From IMG/VR virus record IMGVR_UViG_3300037584_002685, positions 1 through 26,852 of that record: a DNA stretch of 26,852 nt. One strand, written 5' to 3'. The translations under genes and the position numbers were made by a program. Shown here one piece after another: positions 1-6,552 of this stretch. The notes beneath the pieces are model-generated. The model saw nothing but the letters and a program-made list of their open reading frames with translations, searched no databases and had not been told where the DNA came from. Positions within the stretch are counted from its first letter, which is position 1; every line of letters begins with the position of its first letter. This DNA comes from a virus.

Positions 1-6
1 AAACTT

Positions 7-50
7 AAATTTGCCTTTATGAAATTTGCCTTTATGAAATTTGCCTTTAT
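7..50. repeat. Tandem array, 15-bp unit containing TTTGCCT
   Basis: Three head-to-tail copies of AAATTTGCCTTTATG start at 7, 22 and 37; the last lacks its final G. The TTTGCCT cores lie at 10, 25 and 40. The array is at the window edge, upstream of the plus-strand operon. It shares its core and orientation with the 17-bp array at 1784-1843. No spacers are present, so it is not CRISPR. It could be an iteron-like protein-binding array or a repeat at a junction; the function is unknown. Confidence 0.85.
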
Positions 51-70
51 TTATAAATATCAAACTTATG
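50..70 (+). promoter_or_regulatory. 21-bp shared upstream element (copy 1)
   Basis: These 21 bases, ending in TATCAAACTTATG, recur exactly in inverse orientation at 16965-16985 upstream of the tail-fibre gene. Here they lie 67 bp before the first plus-strand gene (start 137) and point the same way as that gene. A TATAAT lies at 83-88, but no good -35 box is visible, so the conserved block may be an activator or phage-regulator site. A 17-bp element (ATGTATGTTAATTATAA, 103-119) follows. The exact repeat is certain; a promoter role is inference. Confidence 0.6.
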
Positions 71-136
71 ATTGTATATTTATATAATTATATATATACT
101 ACATGTATGTTAATTATAAATAAGGAGTTAAATAAC

Positions 137-466
137 ATGAAAGTAAATACAAAAAAAAATATTAAGAAAATATCTGCTGAGGGTATTTTTATAAATAAGG
201 AAACTTTAACAAGATTATTAAAGGTAAGAAATATAGCTATTAGCCTAGTTGATGGTTTGTTAGAGGGTGATTATGCGACTGTAAAAGAGGTACACGATTT
301 AAAAAATCGGCTGAAATATTGTGGCGTCTATGAAGACTCGCTAGATGATGTTTTAGGCTTTGTTCCTGCAAGCTATACAGATGAAGATGGTGATACTAGA
401 CCTTTGCATTATTCGGATTATGTTTTTAAAGATGATAAAAGAGCATTTATTGAGGAGCAAGACTAA
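137..466 (+). CDS. Hypothetical protein, first gene of plus-strand operon
   Basis: A 109-aa protein of unknown function. I chose the ATG at 137 because TAAGGAG lies 9 bases upstream; an upstream in-frame ATG at 41 would run through the repeat array and the AT-rich leader and has no ribosome site. The N-terminus is lysine-rich (MKVNTKKNIKK), the middle looks helical, and the C-terminal third is acidic and aromatic (YTDEDGDTRPLHYSDYVF). There is no signal peptide or membrane segment. It overlaps the next gene as TAATG, suggesting translational coupling. It starts the only rightward operon in the window, so it may belong to an accessory or early-expressed cassette; that is inference. Confidence 0.7.
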   Translation: MKVNTKKNIKKISAEGIFINKETLTRLLKVRNIAISLVDGLLEGDYATVKEVHDLKNRLKYCGVYEDSLDDVLGFVPASYTDEDGDTRPLHYSDYVFKDDKRAFIEEQD

Positions 467-621
467 TGGATATATTAATTAGAGAAAAAAGAACTTTATA
501 TGGTGGCAAAAAAGTCGCTATGACTAAAGAACAACAATTAAGACTTAATAGATATTTAAACAAATATTTTAGAGAGTTCTGGCAACAAGTTAAACCAACT
601 AACGAGCAAGATAATGGATAA
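466..621 (+). CDS. Small basic hypothetical protein
   Basis: A 51-aa ORF whose ATG overlaps the previous stop codon (TAATG at 464-468) and whose end overlaps the next start by 8 bases. The product begins MDILIREKRTLYGGKK and is strongly basic and probably helical, with an aromatic patch (KYFREFWQQV). It shows no transmembrane segment and no recognised family. The tight coupling on both sides is the main argument that it is real. It might be a small nucleic-acid-binding or host-takeover protein, but nothing in the sequence decides this. Confidence 0.6.
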   Translation: MDILIREKRTLYGGKKVAMTKEQQLRLNRYLNKYFREFWQQVKPTNEQDNG

Positions 622-922
622 ATCAAAAGTATGGGAGTATGGCTTTGACGATAAATATATGGGAGATCATAAGGGCGAATGGGATGCATGGTTTATAAGC
701 GATTTGCTTTGTATTATAAATGGCAATGTTGTTTGTACTGCTAAAGATTATGTGGAAGTAGAAACAGACAATTTCAAAAAAAGAATTTGCATTTATATCG
801 ATCAAATGAGATTTGTTTGTTATGTAAGTGAAAAGCATGAATATTCAGCAAAAGACCATTTAGCTTTTGAGGGATTTTGTGCTAAATATAATCTTGATTA
901 TGAGGAATGGTCTGATGAGTGA
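614..922 (+). CDS. Hypothetical acidic protein
   Basis: A 102-aa protein beginning MDKSKVWEYGFDDKY, rich in acidic and aromatic residues and ending DYEEWSDE. Its pattern of alternating hydrophobic residues (VVCTAKDYVEVE, RICIYIDQMRFVCYV) suggests a small all-beta or alpha/beta fold. No catalytic motif, signal peptide or membrane helix is seen. Its start lies inside the end of the 51-aa gene and its end overlaps the next start by 8 bases, so it is the third member of a four-gene coupled unit. I do not recognise the family. Confidence 0.65.
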   Translation: MDKSKVWEYGFDDKYMGDHKGEWDAWFISDLLCIINGNVVCTAKDYVEVETDNFKKRICIYIDQMRFVCYVSEKHEYSAKDHLAFEGFCAKYNLDYEEWSDE

Positions 923-1103
923 ACAAGAAAAAATATTGTCAAATATCTTTTATGATCTTATGTTTATAGATTGTATAACAGAGATAGAAGATAAGATTAA
1001 TACAGCTATTGACTGTGAAGAAGAAGCTATAGCTAGAATATTATTTAATTTATTACAAATAAAAAAATTAAACAATGCAAGAATTAAAGAGCTAAAAAAT
1101 TAA
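915..1103 (+). CDS. Small helical hypothetical protein
   Basis: A 62-aa, probably all-helical protein that starts with MSEQEKIL at 915. The open frame extends upstream to an ATG at 867, but 915 fits the 8-base overlap style of this operon. The sequence is acidic in the middle and basic at the end, consistent with a short helical hairpin or coiled coil. Its stop overlaps the stop of the convergent minus-strand gene at 1100 by four bases (TTAA). No terminator hairpin is obvious at this convergent junction. Function unknown. Confidence 0.6.
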   Translation: MSEQEKILSNIFYDLMFIDCITEIEDKINTAIDCEEEAIARILFNLLQIKKLNNARIKELKN

Positions 1104-1765
1104 ATTGCGCCTTTTCTGGCAATTCTTTTTTGCCATTGCTTATTAAATTCTTTATACATATTGTTTTTAACAACTTTAATATTTAACTTTTCCCAACTTA
1201 ATAACTTTTTATGATTAATAAATGGGTTAAAAGCTACAAGAAGCTCTAAGCTCTCTCTTCCGCCTTTACCTTTTCTTTCCCATACACCATAAGTGCTTCC
1301 ACCTTTTGGTTTACCTATAAATCTTGCCCCGCTTTTAGATTTTCTTGTTGATTTAGTTGCATTGAGAGAAGCCTTTAATCCTTTTTTACTAACAAGTATA
1401 CCGCCGAACTTATCCCGCCTTCTCCAACCCTCTCCAACTGGTGATGCTTTTGCGCTTTTTTCACCATATTCTTTAGCTCCTGTATATGCATATTTTAAAT
1501 AACCAGAAGTTTTATCTTTAACAACTACTGTAGCTTTTAGACCTGTTTTAGTAGCTTTAGCAAATTGAGACATTACTACCGCTTTTACTGTGAATGGCTT
1601 TGGTCTATCCAGTTTTTTAAATATCTGGTTACGTTGTACATTTACGACTAACTCAGCAGTATGGTTGATAGTGTCTTTTGTAATTTTTAAAAATTGTTTT
1701 TGTTCTTTAACACCAAATTTTTTTTGAATATCTTTTAAGTTTGTTTTTATTGTAATGCCACTCAT
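1100..1765 (-). CDS. Tail-completion / minor structural-like protein
   Basis: A 221-aa basic protein. The pattern DRPKPFT (residues 53-59), then SGYLKYAYTGAKEYG, a KG-rich segment, GGSTYGVWERKG, a LLVAFNPF strand and a late LLSWEKL matches a phage virion protein type, loosely HK97 gp10-like, often found among head-tail joining genes. The assignment is from memory of the family pattern, not a search. Its placement is odd: it lies at the far end of the leftward gene series, after the early genes and about 22 kb from the other connector genes. The 17-bp TTTGCCT array sits just upstream, where a promoter or leader would be. A DNA-binding role for this basic protein is an alternative. Confidence 0.55.
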   Translation of the reverse strand: MSGITIKTNLKDIQKKFGVKEQKQFLKITKDTINHTAELVVNVQRNQIFKKLDRPKPFTVKAVVMSQFAKATKTGLKATVVVKDKTSGYLKYAYTGAKEYGEKSAKASPVGEGWRRRDKFGGILVSKKGLKASLNATKSTRKSKSGARFIGKPKGGSTYGVWERKGKGGRESLELLVAFNPFINHKKLLSWEKLNIKVVKNNMYKEFNKQWQKRIARKGAI

Positions 1766-1783
1766 ATTTTTCCTAATTATAAA

Positions 1784-1843
1784 TTTGCCTTAAAACAGTA
1801 TTTGCCTTAAAACAGTATTTGCCTTAAAACAGTATTTGCCTTA
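1784..1843. repeat. Tandem array, 17-bp unit containing TTTGCCT
   Basis: Three perfect copies of TTTGCCTTAAAACAGTA start at 1784, 1801 and 1818, followed by a partial copy (TTTGCCTTA) at 1835. It fills the gap between the HTH gene stop (1841) and the start of the gene at 1765. The core is the same as in the 15-bp array at 7-50 and has the same orientation. As leftward mRNA it reads AAGGCAAAT four times, so it could act as DNA (iteron or operator) or RNA. Confidence 0.9.
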
Positions 1844-2002
1844 TAGATTTACCCAATAGCTAGTATTTTTAAATTTTAATCCTAACTCGTCAGCTTTACG
1901 CAAAATTGTTGATTTGCTTTTACCTAAAGACATAACAACCTCGTTAAGTGATTTGCCTTTTGCGATTTGCCTTTTTAATAAACTTTCTTCTTTCTTATCC
2001 AT
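1841..2002 (-). CDS. Small helix-turn-helix protein
   Basis: A 53-aa ORF read by hand, beginning MDKKEESLLKRQIAKGKSL and ending SYWVNL. The stretch from SLNEVVMSLGKSKSTILRKA to DELGL has the spacing of a homeodomain-like HTH (LNEVVMSLGKSKSTILRKADELGL type, where residues after the turn contact DNA). It carries two in-frame AGGCAAA motifs and ends directly in the 17-bp array. A small DNA-binding protein encoded beside a tandem array is a natural candidate to bind it, but this is inference. There is no strong Shine-Dalgarno; the ATG is embedded in a 17-bp element shared with position 11666. Confidence 0.65.
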   Translation of the reverse strand: MDKKEESLLKRQIAKGKSLNEVVMSLGKSKSTILRKADELGLKFKNTSYWVNL

Positions 2003-2017
2003 GTTTGTTAATTATAA
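2001..2017 (-). promoter_or_regulatory. 17-bp repeated upstream element
   Basis: TTATAATTAACAAACAT (minus strand) is found exactly here and at 11666-11682, each time just upstream of or overlapping a leftward gene start. A one-mismatch copy lies at 103-119 in the opposite relation to its gene. It may be a -10-like or regulator-binding sequence; no transcript data are available. Confidence 0.4.
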
Positions 2018-2236
2018 ATTTTTATATTCTTCTATCAATCGATTCAAATAGAAATTTGCCTTTTCTAAATCTTGTATGTTTGCATCTTTTAGCTTATGTC
2101 TATGCATATATTTCATTACAGAGGCTTCTAAAAAGGATATAAAACCCTGCTTGCCTAGTTGTTGTTTTAAATAAACTAAAAACTCTATGCTTCCATTGTT
2201 GTAATGCGGTGGATTATTAATCATATCTACACTCAT
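2012..2236 (-). CDS. DUF3310 family protein
   Basis: A 74-aa protein with the DUF3310 (SaV-like) signature: NPPHYNNGSIEFLVYL near the N-terminus, a central FLEASVMKYMHRHKLKD matching the family's GNxxKYxxRxxxK segment, and a C-terminal LEKANFYLNRLIEEY helix. The family is common in phages, often among nucleotide-metabolism and replication genes; its biochemical role is not well established. The start at 2236 has an excellent ribosome site (GGAGGAATAA). It lies at the downstream end of the early cluster. The family assignment is by motif and I consider it reliable. Confidence 0.85.
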   Translation of the reverse strand: MSVDMINNPPHYNNGSIEFLVYLKQQLGKQGFISFLEASVMKYMHRHKLKDANIQDLEKANFYLNRLIEEYKNL

Positions 2237-2321
2237 TTATTCCTCCTGGATAATTTGTTTGCGGTTCTTTGAAATGATATTTCCAATAACCTATCTATTA
2301 ATTTGCTTATACACTTAAACA

Positions 2322-2507
2322 CTAATTCTTATATCTCCTAACAATTTCTCGTTTACATTTTTCTCTTACCTTTGGCTTGGTGTTAGATGCTTTAATAACA
2401 TCTTCTAATTCTTTTAACCGCATTGTTTTTAAATAAAAATGCTTAATAGTAAATTTGCCTGTAGCTTTACTTCTTATCTTTTGGCTTGGTTTTAGTTTTA
2501 TTGGCAT
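2322..2507 (-). CDS. Small conserved phage protein (MPIKLKPS type)
   Basis: A 61-aa basic protein starting MPIKLKPSQKI, with FTIKHFYLKTM in the middle and a C-terminus of the form KPKVREKCKREIVRRY. This layout (an IKLxPS start, a HxYxKxxxxxEL core and a RxKxxxExxRR tail) recurs in many short early phage proteins of unknown function. I chose ATG 2507 because AAGGATAAAAAGG precedes it and because the family starts there; the frame stays open to 2564, but that part overlaps the previous gene. It overlaps the upstream 50-aa gene by 41 bases in another frame. No catalytic residues are apparent; a nucleic-acid-binding role is possible. Confidence 0.65.
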   Translation of the reverse strand: MPIKLKPSQKIRSKATGKFTIKHFYLKTMRLKELEDVIKASNTKPKVREKCKREIVRRYKN

Positions 2508-2619
2508 CCTTTTTATCCTTTTTGTTTCCAAATATTGCTTCAAAATTCTTTTCAAATTGCTCATTGCTTATTTGCATAGGTCTTTTTTTACTCCCTTTAC
2601 CGCCTTCCCATTGACTCAT
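2467..2619 (-). CDS. Small conserved phage protein (WEGGKGS type)
   Basis: A 50-aa ORF read by hand, beginning MSQWEGGKGSKKRPM, followed by an ISNEQFEKNFEAIFG helix and a lysine-rich tail. The GGKGSxxRP motif followed by a [FY]xxxxxxIFG segment is a recurring small phage protein of unknown function found in marine and T7-like phages. Its ATG overlaps the preceding stop as ATGA (2616-2619), and its last 41 bases overlap the next gene in a different frame. The conserved motif makes this frame credible despite the size. Confidence 0.7.
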   Translation of the reverse strand: MSQWEGGKGSKKRPMQISNEQFEKNFEAIFGNKKDKKDANKTKTKPKDKK

Positions 2620-3113
2620 TTATATTCAATCCTCATAAAACTTACATCTTTAGACTTTTCAGCTAATATGCCTCTAAAGTGCATAAAATCTTTTGGTATA
2701 CATCTAAACAGTTCTTCTACTGAAAAAAACAATGTATTGGGTTCGTTTTTATGTGCATGACGTAATCTTGGTAACTGAGCATCAAGATCACAAACAAGAG
2801 CTAATTTATCATCATTAAATTTATAACATCTATATTCATCTTTTAATTCCGAATACCCTTGACTTTTAGCATCTTCAATTAGTGCATCGTAAGCCCTGTA
2901 CATCATGTCAATCATGTTAATAACTTTTTTAGGCATATCTTTTTTTAAAGATTCTTTAAACAAATATTCTGCTTTACCAAACTTCATACCCAAATTTACA
3001 CTTACTAAATTTTCCAACCTTTTCTTTCCACCCCAATTAATATCTATAGAAGATTCAAAATCTCTATATTCTTTTAACTTTATTTTTAAATTTTCTTCTA
3101 TATAATTTTTCAT
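2616..3113 (-). CDS. Hypothetical protein
   Basis: A 165-aa soluble protein with no recognised domain. The N-terminal half is helical and basic (EENLKIKLKEYRDFESSID, then FGKAEYLFKESLKKDMPKK), the middle has a long amphipathic helix (INMIDMMYRAYDALIEDAK), and the C-terminal part contains LALVCDLDAQLPRLRHAH, a possible alpha/beta core. Its start at 3113 has no clear Shine-Dalgarno and follows a 118-bp intergenic stretch with a hairpin and octamer repeats, so it is probably the first gene after a regulatory or origin region. The downstream stop overlaps the WEGGKGS gene. A replication accessory role is suggested only by position. Confidence 0.6.
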   Translation of the reverse strand: MKNYIEENLKIKLKEYRDFESSIDINWGGKKRLENLVSVNLGMKFGKAEYLFKESLKKDMPKKVINMIDMMYRAYDALIEDAKSQGYSELKDEYRCYKFNDDKLALVCDLDAQLPRLRHAHKNEPNTLFFSVEELFRCIPKDFMHFRGILAEKSKDVSFMRIEYK

Positions 3114-3145
3114 TCAATTTTTTAATACATATAGTGTGTATCTGT

Positions 3146-3162
3146 GTAGTCCTACGGACTAC
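3146..3162. other. Perfect 7-bp hairpin
   Basis: GTAGTCC (3146-3152) and GGACTAC (3156-3162) form a perfect inverted repeat around TAC, extendable by TGT/ACA with one bulged base. It lies in the 118-bp gap downstream of the Toprim-helicase. There is no T-run on either side, which makes an intrinsic terminator unlikely; an origin or cruciform element is an alternative. Confidence 0.55.
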
Positions 3163-3192
3163 TACACACACAACACACTTATATAATGTATG

Positions 3193-3238
3193 CCTACACA
3201 CCTACACATGCCTACACACTTGTTTACACACCTACACA
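3193..3238. repeat. CCTACACA octamer cluster, candidate origin iterons
   Basis: Exact CCTACACA octamers lie at 3193, 3201, 3211 and 3231, with a variant TTTACACA at 3223: five units in 46 bp. The last one includes the stop codon of the helicase gene. The cluster is 30 bp from the hairpin at 3146-3162 and an AT-rich flank. Direct repeats, a hairpin and an AT-rich flank next to a primase-helicase gene resemble a phage origin; this is inference. Confidence 0.6.
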
Positions 3239-5163
3239 AGATCATGTTCTTTAAACTCCTTTAAACGATATCCCTGATGGGTTTCAACGCCTGTAACAGC
3301 TTTCTTTTGCTCTACTAAATTTGCCTTAACTAGACGTTTTAATGAATTATTTATTGTGTGTCTGCCAAAATCCTTTCCAGAAGAGCTGTAAACGGCATGA
3401 TGACCAAATTTACTAGCTGTAAACCATTCTTCTTCTGGCGCTTCTTTGTCTTTTGCAAGAAAATATAAAAGGTTTAAAATCTTTTTATCTACTAAATTAT
3501 CCATTTCTTTTGTAGTAAAAATCTCTTCTTCAGTTTCAATTAACAGTCCAGAAGTAACTTGAAAGCCCTCGCCTATTAATTCTTCTTCGTGAAACTCAAA
3601 TTTCTTTTCAGCCATACCCATGCCATCTTTGTTTTTAGTTTGCTTCATTGTTACTAACATAGAGTTTTCGTTGTCTGCTTTAGTACCTTTTCTCTCAACA
3701 ATAAACTCACCGTCAATACTTGCATCTAGCACAGAAGAGCCTCTTGCTCTATTTGTATTGCCTCTTCCTGTATGGTGAACCATAAGAACGGTGCAATTAA
3801 ATGTTTGAATTAATTGATCGCAAGCCTTAATAAACTTATTAACCTCTGACGCTGAATTTTCATCACCTGAATAGCATCGTTGAAACGTATCTAAGATAAT
3901 TAAACCTATGCTTCCTACCTCTTTCTGTAATAGTGTTATCTCTGTTTCTAGCTTTTGTAATTCATCAGCTTCATTAATTCTTGAACCCCTGTTAGATAAA
4001 AATAATGGCGCACCAGCTAATTTACCGCCATATTCTGACTGGTTATAAGCGCCAAGACGAGCGCGTATACCAGAGATTCCCTCGCCTGCAAGATAGACTA
4101 CAGGTGCTTTTGTTGCTTTGTGTCCATAAAATGAGCCACCTCTAGCAATAGCACACGCCATAGCTATTGCTATAAAAGATTTGCCTGATTTTGGCGCTCC
4201 AAATACTGTGATTAACTTTTCTTTTTCAAAACAATCTTCAATTAGCCAGTCTGGGTTTTCAATTTGTGATAACACATGATCTGCTCTTTGAAATCGCAAT
4301 GCACCTTTTGGTAATTTTTCTTTTTGCTTGTATACAAACATCTCTAGACTTTTAGAGCTTGCAAAGTATTTGTTTTCGTATGCATCATATAGATCATCTT
4401 TTTCAGCAAAATCATCTGGCGGAGTTATCACTTTAACTTTTGTACAGTTATTTGCTCTTAAGTGGTCTGCTATCTGAACAGCAACCTTTTTACCAGCTTC
4501 ATCGTTATCAGCCCATATCCAAACTTCTCTTTCGTATAACTTAGACCAATCTTGCTTTTCAATAGCATTGACCCCACCATGCCAGCAAGCTACATCGCCT
4601 TGATATATTTGCGATGCTCCCATACAGGCTTTCTCGCCTTCATTTAATATAACTGGCTTGTCTAGGTACTTATCTGTGCAATAAATAGGAAGCAAGCCTT
4701 CAGGTCGCTTCATAGACCAAGTTCCATCAGGATTAAGTGAGAATGGTGCATATTTCATGCTAATTGCATGACCTTCAGGAAACCTCATTACCCAAAAGTT
4801 ATTTGCATATTGCACCTTAATTAATGCCTGTGAATGTAGCTCCCACATTTGTTGTTTTGTAAAAGACCTGCCATTACTTTTTTGGGAAGGGGGATTCCCT
4901 AATAAGGAGCTATTATGTTGTAATGGCAAGTCGTAACCAAATTGTTTAACAATGTCGTTTATGTCTTTACCTAAATGTTTTATCAGCCAGGTTACGCCAC
5001 CACCCTCTCCTGATTCAAAATCATAAAAAGTGCCAGCGCTAACATTAAAAACTAATGATCCTTTATTCCCATATCTCCATTCATCAGTTTTTTGTACTTT
5101 AGGCTCACCTAGTAGTTGTTTAGCTACATCAGGCGCTATTTTTTGCCAATCATGGTCTTGCAT
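3232..5163 (-). CDS. Bifunctional Toprim primase-helicase
   Basis: A 643-aa replication protein expected to prime and unwind DNA at the phage fork. Residues 1-75 resemble the N-terminal part of phage primases (GNKGSLVFN, FYDFESGEGGG) but carry no zinc-binding cysteines. A Toprim domain follows with the glutamate in LNEGEKA (172-178) and the acidic WADNDEAG (217-224). A RecA-like RepA/AAA_25 helicase domain has Walker A GAPKSGKS (322-329), Walker B LIILD (421-425) and VHHTGR (462-467). The C-terminal ~70 residues look like a winged helix. The ATG directly abuts the previous stop (TAGATG) with no Shine-Dalgarno, so translation is probably coupled to the SSB-like gene. I see no DNA polymerase gene in the window. 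Confidence 0.92.
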   Translation of the reverse strand: MQDHDWQKIAPDVAKQLLGEPKVQKTDEWRYGNKGSLVFNVSAGTFYDFESGEGGGVTWLIKHLGKDINDIVKQFGYDLPLQHNSSLLGNPPSQKSNGRSFTKQQMWELHSQALIKVQYANNFWVMRFPEGHAISMKYAPFSLNPDGTWSMKRPEGLLPIYCTDKYLDKPVILNEGEKACMGASQIYQGDVACWHGGVNAIEKQDWSKLYEREVWIWADNDEAGKKVAVQIADHLRANNCTKVKVITPPDDFAEKDDLYDAYENKYFASSKSLEMFVYKQKEKLPKGALRFQRADHVLSQIENPDWLIEDCFEKEKLITVFGAPKSGKSFIAIAMACAIARGGSFYGHKATKAPVVYLAGEGISGIRARLGAYNQSEYGGKLAGAPLFLSNRGSRINEADELQKLETEITLLQKEVGSIGLIILDTFQRCYSGDENSASEVNKFIKACDQLIQTFNCTVLMVHHTGRGNTNRARGSSVLDASIDGEFIVERKGTKADNENSMLVTMKQTKNKDGMGMAEKKFEFHEEELIGEGFQVTSGLLIETEEEIFTTKEMDNLVDKKILNLLYFLAKDKEAPEEEWFTASKFGHHAVYSSSGKDFGRHTINNSLKRLVKANLVEQKKAVTGVETHQGYRLKEFKEHDLV

Positions 5164-5760
5164 CTAAAAAGGTATATCATCAGTTGTAATAGGCTTTCTA
5201 TTTTCTTCTGCTTGCATTTCCACAACAGCACTTGGCGCATCATCTGTAGCCCACTCAGGCAATATAAACTCAGCTTTTCTAGGCTTAAAATCTACAAATT
5301 CAAATTCTATTTCTGAACTAAATCCAGCGCCAACAGATACCTTTTTTGAACCTGTATATTTAATAGTAGGTAAAGTGTCCTTTGGTGCATTTGCTAAATC
5401 GTTCCAAAATAGCGGTAATATTTTATTAAAAGATTCTCTTTCACCCCAAGAATGTCTTTGCCATATAACAGGTTCATCCCATCCATCTAAAAACAACCAT
5501 ACGCTAAAAGCCCTTTTCCAGGTAACATCACCTATAGGTGCTGGTTGAGGTGATCTAACACCCAACTTTTCATCCCAAACATGGTCGTAACCGCTTTGTG
5601 GTGTATAAACACCCCAACCGCTTTGTATTGTGCTTGTATCAATTTGCATATAGTTAAAATCAACCACACTCTCGTTATTAATCCACCAATCTTGTGAATT
5701 TGTTTTAAAACTTAAAAAATTCATTGAATTTCCACCACTACTTACTCCTAAAATATCCAT
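5164..5760 (-). CDS. Predicted ssDNA-binding protein with SSB-like C-terminal tip
   Basis: A 198-aa protein. I chose ATG 5760, preceded by AAAAGGAGATAAAA, rather than an upstream in-frame start at 5793 that would overlap the neighbouring gene. The first 160 residues are rich in tryptophan and aromatic residues (DWWINNESVVDFNY, GWGVYTPQSGYDHVWDE, FSVWLFLDGWDEPVIW), as expected of a fold that stacks on bases. The C-terminus is an acidic linker ending TTDDIPF, nearly the canonical bacterial SSB tip (DDDIPF) that recruits SSB-partner proteins. It lies directly upstream of the helicase. The call rests on the tip, composition and context; I do not see a standard OB-fold SSB signature. Confidence 0.6.
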   Translation of the reverse strand: MDILGVSSGGNSMNFLSFKTNSQDWWINNESVVDFNYMQIDTSTIQSGWGVYTPQSGYDHVWDEKLGVRSPQPAPIGDVTWKRAFSVWLFLDGWDEPVIWQRHSWGERESFNKILPLFWNDLANAPKDTLPTIKYTGSKKVSVGAGFSSEIEFEFVDFKPRKAEFILPEWATDDAPSAVVEMQAEENRKPITTDDIPF

Positions 5761-5773
5761 TTTTATCTCCTTT

Positions 5774-5962
5774 TTAATGTATTGTTTTGTCAATACTGTT
5801 TAAATAATCAGTTTCAAGTTTTGCATAACACCTAATCTTAAAACTGTTGTAATCCTCGTCATTTGTTATGTATAAAACATCACAAACTCTTTGGATTTTC
5901 TCGTAGGCGCTCCTACAAAAATTCTCAAAATCTTCTTCATCTTTTATGCTATTTATAGTCAT
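5774..5962 (-). CDS. Hypothetical small protein
   Basis: A 62-aa acidic, probably helical protein (MTINSIKDEEDFENF at the start) with two cysteines and no membrane segment. Its start overlaps the end of the PD-(D/E)XK nuclease gene by 14 bases, and it is followed after 13 bases by the start of the SSB-like gene. Nothing identifies a function; it may be a small partner of the neighbouring DNA-processing proteins. Confidence 0.6.
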   Translation of the reverse strand: MTINSIKDEEDFENFCRSAYEKIQRVCDVLYITNDEDYNSFKIRCYAKLETDYLNSIDKTIH

Positions 5963-6371
5963 TTGCCCTTCTTACTACCTCTTCTAACCTTTCGCATATA
6001 TCAGCCAAAGGACACATATACACGCTTTGCCAATTTGGTTTTTCATTGTCGCTAAGTAAATATAATGGCAATGCACACATGACTTTTTTTCTATCAAATT
6101 TATAAATAAGCATTGGTATAAACTTATTGCCAGCGCTATGTACTACCTGATCCCACCAGGCGCTTTTATACATATTGCTACTGCCTTTACCGTATCTTTT
6201 ACACTCAATAGCTATGTTGCCCCAATAAATGTCTGCCAAACCTTTTACAAATGCCTGGTCTAAATTTCTTTTAACTCTAGTTTCAGATTCTTGGGACTCT
6301 AAATAGGTGTTGATCTTATTAACTATAAGTCTTTCAAAAGCAGCACCTTTAGTTCTACTGTTAATCGGCAT
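5949..6371 (-). CDS. PD-(D/E)XK nuclease, Holliday-junction-resolvase-like
   Basis: A 140-aa protein with the layout of small PDDEXK_15-type or Hjc-like nucleases: RTKGAAFERL with the conserved glutamate E13, a basic RVKRNLDQAF segment, then GLADIYW with D47 and IECKRYG with E56 and K58, giving a complete D-Ex K active site. Such nucleases resolve branched DNA made during phage replication and recombination, which fits the SSB-like, helicase and YqaJ neighbours. The start overlaps the previous gene by 11 bases. Junction resolution rather than another DNA cleavage is inferred from size and context. Confidence 0.75.
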   Translation of the reverse strand: MPINSRTKGAAFERLIVNKINTYLESQESETRVKRNLDQAFVKGLADIYWGNIAIECKRYGKGSSNMYKSAWWDQVVHSAGNKFIPMLIYKFDRKKVMCALPLYLLSDNEKPNWQSVYMCPLADICERLEEVVRRANDYK

Positions 6372-6552
6372 TATAGGTAGTTGATTGGATTACAGTTCTT
6401 CCACTTTTATAACCAATTTGCATATAAGAGCAATTAACATTCTTTTGCATATAAATGTATTTAACATCCTGATCTAGCTTTTCAGCTTCTAGCTCTAATC
6501 TTCTTTTTTCAACTGCTGCTTTATTCTGCGCCATTCTTTTTCTCAAGCTCAT
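6361..6552 (-). CDS. Hypothetical small basic protein
   Basis: A small protein with a charged N-terminal helix (MSLRKRMAQNKAAVEKRR and LELEAEKL) and a polar C-terminal half. Three starts are possible: TTG 6567, ATG 6552 and ATG 6534. The last has a weak GAGAAAAAG upstream and would give 57 aa; 6552 gives 63 aa. The upstream RHH gene overlaps it in another frame. No family is recognised. Position in the replication module and the basic helix are the only clues. Confidence 0.45.
   Translation of the reverse strand: MSLRKRMAQNKAAVEKRRLELEAEKLDQDVKYIYMQKNVNCSYMQIGYKSGRTVIQSTTYNAD

Noticed and set aside
7-50. Direct repeats as a CRISPR array
   Set aside because: Units are contiguous with no spacers, and there are no cas genes.
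447-689. 80-aa minus-strand ORF across the plus-strand operon
   Set aside because: It has no ribosome site and lies over two coupled genes on the other strand.
1090-1110. Bidirectional terminator at the convergent gene ends
   Set aside because: No inverted repeat with flanking T-run could be found around the overlapping stops.
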